This document shows positions 4,565 to 5,746 of a DNA stretch of 5,746 nucleotides, piece after piece. Both the position numbers and the translations under genes were made by a program. The stretch is taken from positions 1-5,746 of the forward strand of contig JAESUN010000051.1 of the NCBI GenBank assembly GCA_016763045.1, given 5' to 3'. The notes under the pieces are model-generated. The model worked only from the letters and a program-made list of their open reading frames with translations. It made no database searches and was not told the DNA's origin. The number at the start of each line of letters is the position of its first letter. Positions within the stretch are counted from its first letter, which is position 1. Source of the stretch: Opitutaceae bacterium. Lineage in GTDB: Bacteria; Verrucomicrobiota; Verrucomicrobiia; Opitutales; Opitutaceae.

Positions 4565-5746
4565 ATGTCATCTAAAGCCACTGCAAAAAACACCATAAAG
4601 AAGAAAGCCGCCAAAAGAGGCTCTTCCAAAGCAACTAAATACGTTTATCTGTTCGGAAAAAAGACCGATGGTAACTCTACTATGCGCAATCTGTTGGGTG
4701 GCAAAGGAGCCAACCTAGCCGAAATGACCCGCATCGGACTTCCTGTTCCTCCAGGGTTTACCGTTACAACAGAAGTCTGTACCTACTTCTACGACAATAA
4801 GCGCAGCTATCCAATAGAGCTTCAGTCACAGATGGAAGCAGCCATTGTTGCGATGGAAAAAGAAACTGGACGTAAGTTCGGTGATATCAAAAAACCTCTT
4901 CTCGTAGCAGTTCGTTCCGGATCAAGAGATTCGATGCCAGGTATGATGGATACCATCCTTAACCTAGGCTTAAATGAAGACACCGTCCGCGCACTCGCAG
5001 AACAGAGCAATAACGAACGTTTTGCATGGGATTGCTACCGCCGCTTCATTCAGATGTATGGCGACGTTGTTCTCGGCGTTCAAACTCTCCCAGGAGAAGA
5101 TCATGAGCCTTTCGAAACTGTTATCGAAGAACTCAAAAAAGAGCTATATCCAAAGAACCCAGATATCGAAGACAGTAAGATTGATGCTGCTGGCATGAAG
5201 GAGCTCGTTACTCGTTTCAAAAAACTCGTTAAAAACAGAACTGGTAAAGATTTTCCTCACAGCCCTTGGGAACAACTTCAAGGCGCTCTCGGAGCTGTCT
5301 TTGGTTCATGGATGAATGACCGAGCCATCGTTTATCGCCAGAAATACGGAATCCCAAGCGAATGGGGAACCGCGATAAATGTTCAAGCAATGGTCTTTGG
5401 AAACACAGGAGAAAACTCTTCTTCAGGTGTTGCCTTCACTCGTGACCCTGCCACTGGAGAAAAGGTTTTCTACGGAGAATTCCTCATCAATGCACAAGGA
5501 GAAGACGTTGTTGCCGGTGTGCGCACGCCAGATCCAATCGCAAATCTGCAAAAGATTATGCCAAAAGCTCACGCTGAGCTCGTGAAAGTGTGTAAGACTC
5601 TCGAAAAGCATTTCAAAGATATGCAGGACTTTGAGTTCACTGTCGAAGACGGACAACTTTACATGCTCCAGACCCGCAACAGTAAACGGACCGGCCTCGC
5701 CGCAATCCGTATTGCAGTCGAGATGGTTAAAGAACGCATGATCGAC
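4565..5746 (+). CDS. ppdK: Pyruvate, phosphate dikinase, 3'-truncated by window edge
   Basis: The first 394 residues of PPDK (about 880-930 residues in full), which interconverts ATP, phosphate and pyruvate with AMP, diphosphate and PEP. In bacteria it serves gluconeogenesis or PPi-linked glycolysis. The visible part is the N-terminal ATP-grasp nucleotide-binding domain. [10 protein letters not shown] and [12 protein letters not shown] (43-54) include Lys47, equivalent to Lys22 of the Clostridium symbiosum enzyme. [20 protein letters not shown] (114-133) includes Arg117 (Arg92 equivalent). Further blocks are [39 protein letters not shown] and [16 protein letters not shown]. Glu357 and Gln369 (in [16 protein letters not shown]) align with catalytic Glu323 and Gln335. 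The swivelling phospho-His domain and the pyruvate barrel lie beyond the window. An extra 25 or so residues at the N-terminus are Lys/Ala/Ser-rich with nine basic and no acidic residues, unlike typical PPDKs. The gene is divergent from tatC; no regulatory protein gene is in view. Confidence 0.97.
   Translation, partial: MSSKATAKNTIKKKAAKRGSSKATKYVYLFGKKTDGNSTMRNLLGGKGANLAEMTRIGLPVPPGFTVTTEVCTYFYDNKRSYPIELQSQMEAAIVAMEKETGRKFGDIKKPLLVAVRSGSRDSMPGMMDTILNLGLNEDTVRALAEQSNNERFAWDCYRRFIQMYGDVVLGVQTLPGEDHEPFETVIEELKKELYPKNPDIEDSKIDAAGMKELVTRFKKLVKNRTGKDFPHSPWEQLQGALGAVFGSWMNDRAIVYRQKYGIPSEWGTAINVQAMVFGNTGENSSSGVAFTRDPATGEKVFYGEFLINAQGEDVVAGVRTPDPIANLQKIMPKAHAELVKVCKTLEKHFKDMQDFEFTVEDGQLYMLQTRNSKRTGLAAIRIAVEMVKERMID

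Overview
The window reads as chromosomal DNA of a Gram-negative bacterium of moderate GC content. Lineage is inferred from protein style only, not from a database search. The ECF sigma/anti-sigma set with its small secreted companions, and the PPDK and KDG-kinase sequences, look most like Verrucomicrobiota (Opitutae/Puniceicoccales-like). I hold that loosely. There are seven genes, two of them cut by the window edges. I see no rRNA, tRNA, CRISPR array, insertion sequence or prophage signal.

Bases 1-1941 (+ strand) hold a compact cell-envelope signalling cassette. It starts with the 3' part of an ECF sigma factor. A secreted protein of unknown function follows, overlapping the sigma gene by ATGA. 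Next is a secreted His-rich WxxGxW-repeat protein, and last a single-pass membrane anti-sigma factor with a zinc-binding ZAS motif and a strongly acidic outer tail. The logic seems to be that the membrane protein holds the sigma factor and the two exported proteins act outside the inner membrane, as sensors, ligands or outputs. This is the least described part of the window.

Bases 1966-3066 (- strand, convergent with the anti-sigma gene) encode a PfkB-family sugar kinase, most likely 2-keto-3-deoxygluconate kinase. A 151-base divergent gap holds a candidate promoter for the kinase and a short direct repeat. Bases 3218-3445 (+) encode a 75-residue two-helix membrane protein of unknown function, ended by a clear intrinsic terminator. 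That terminator's T-tract overlaps the stop codon of tatC (3496-4311, -), the core translocase of the twin-arginine export pathway. Directly upstream of the tatC start codon is a 12-bp-arm inverted repeat with a competing local hairpin, a possible leader control element.

Bases 4312-4564 are a 253-base divergent gap between tatC and ppdK. Besides the tatC leader repeat and a ppdK ribosome binding site, I see nothing firm in it. From 4565 to the window end runs the N-terminal 394 residues of pyruvate phosphate dikinase, with an unusual Lys/Ala-rich N-terminal extension. KDG kinase and PPDK would both fit a lifestyle of degrading sugar acids or polysaccharides (KDG to KDPG to pyruvate; interconversion of pyruvate and PEP), but they are not in one operon here.
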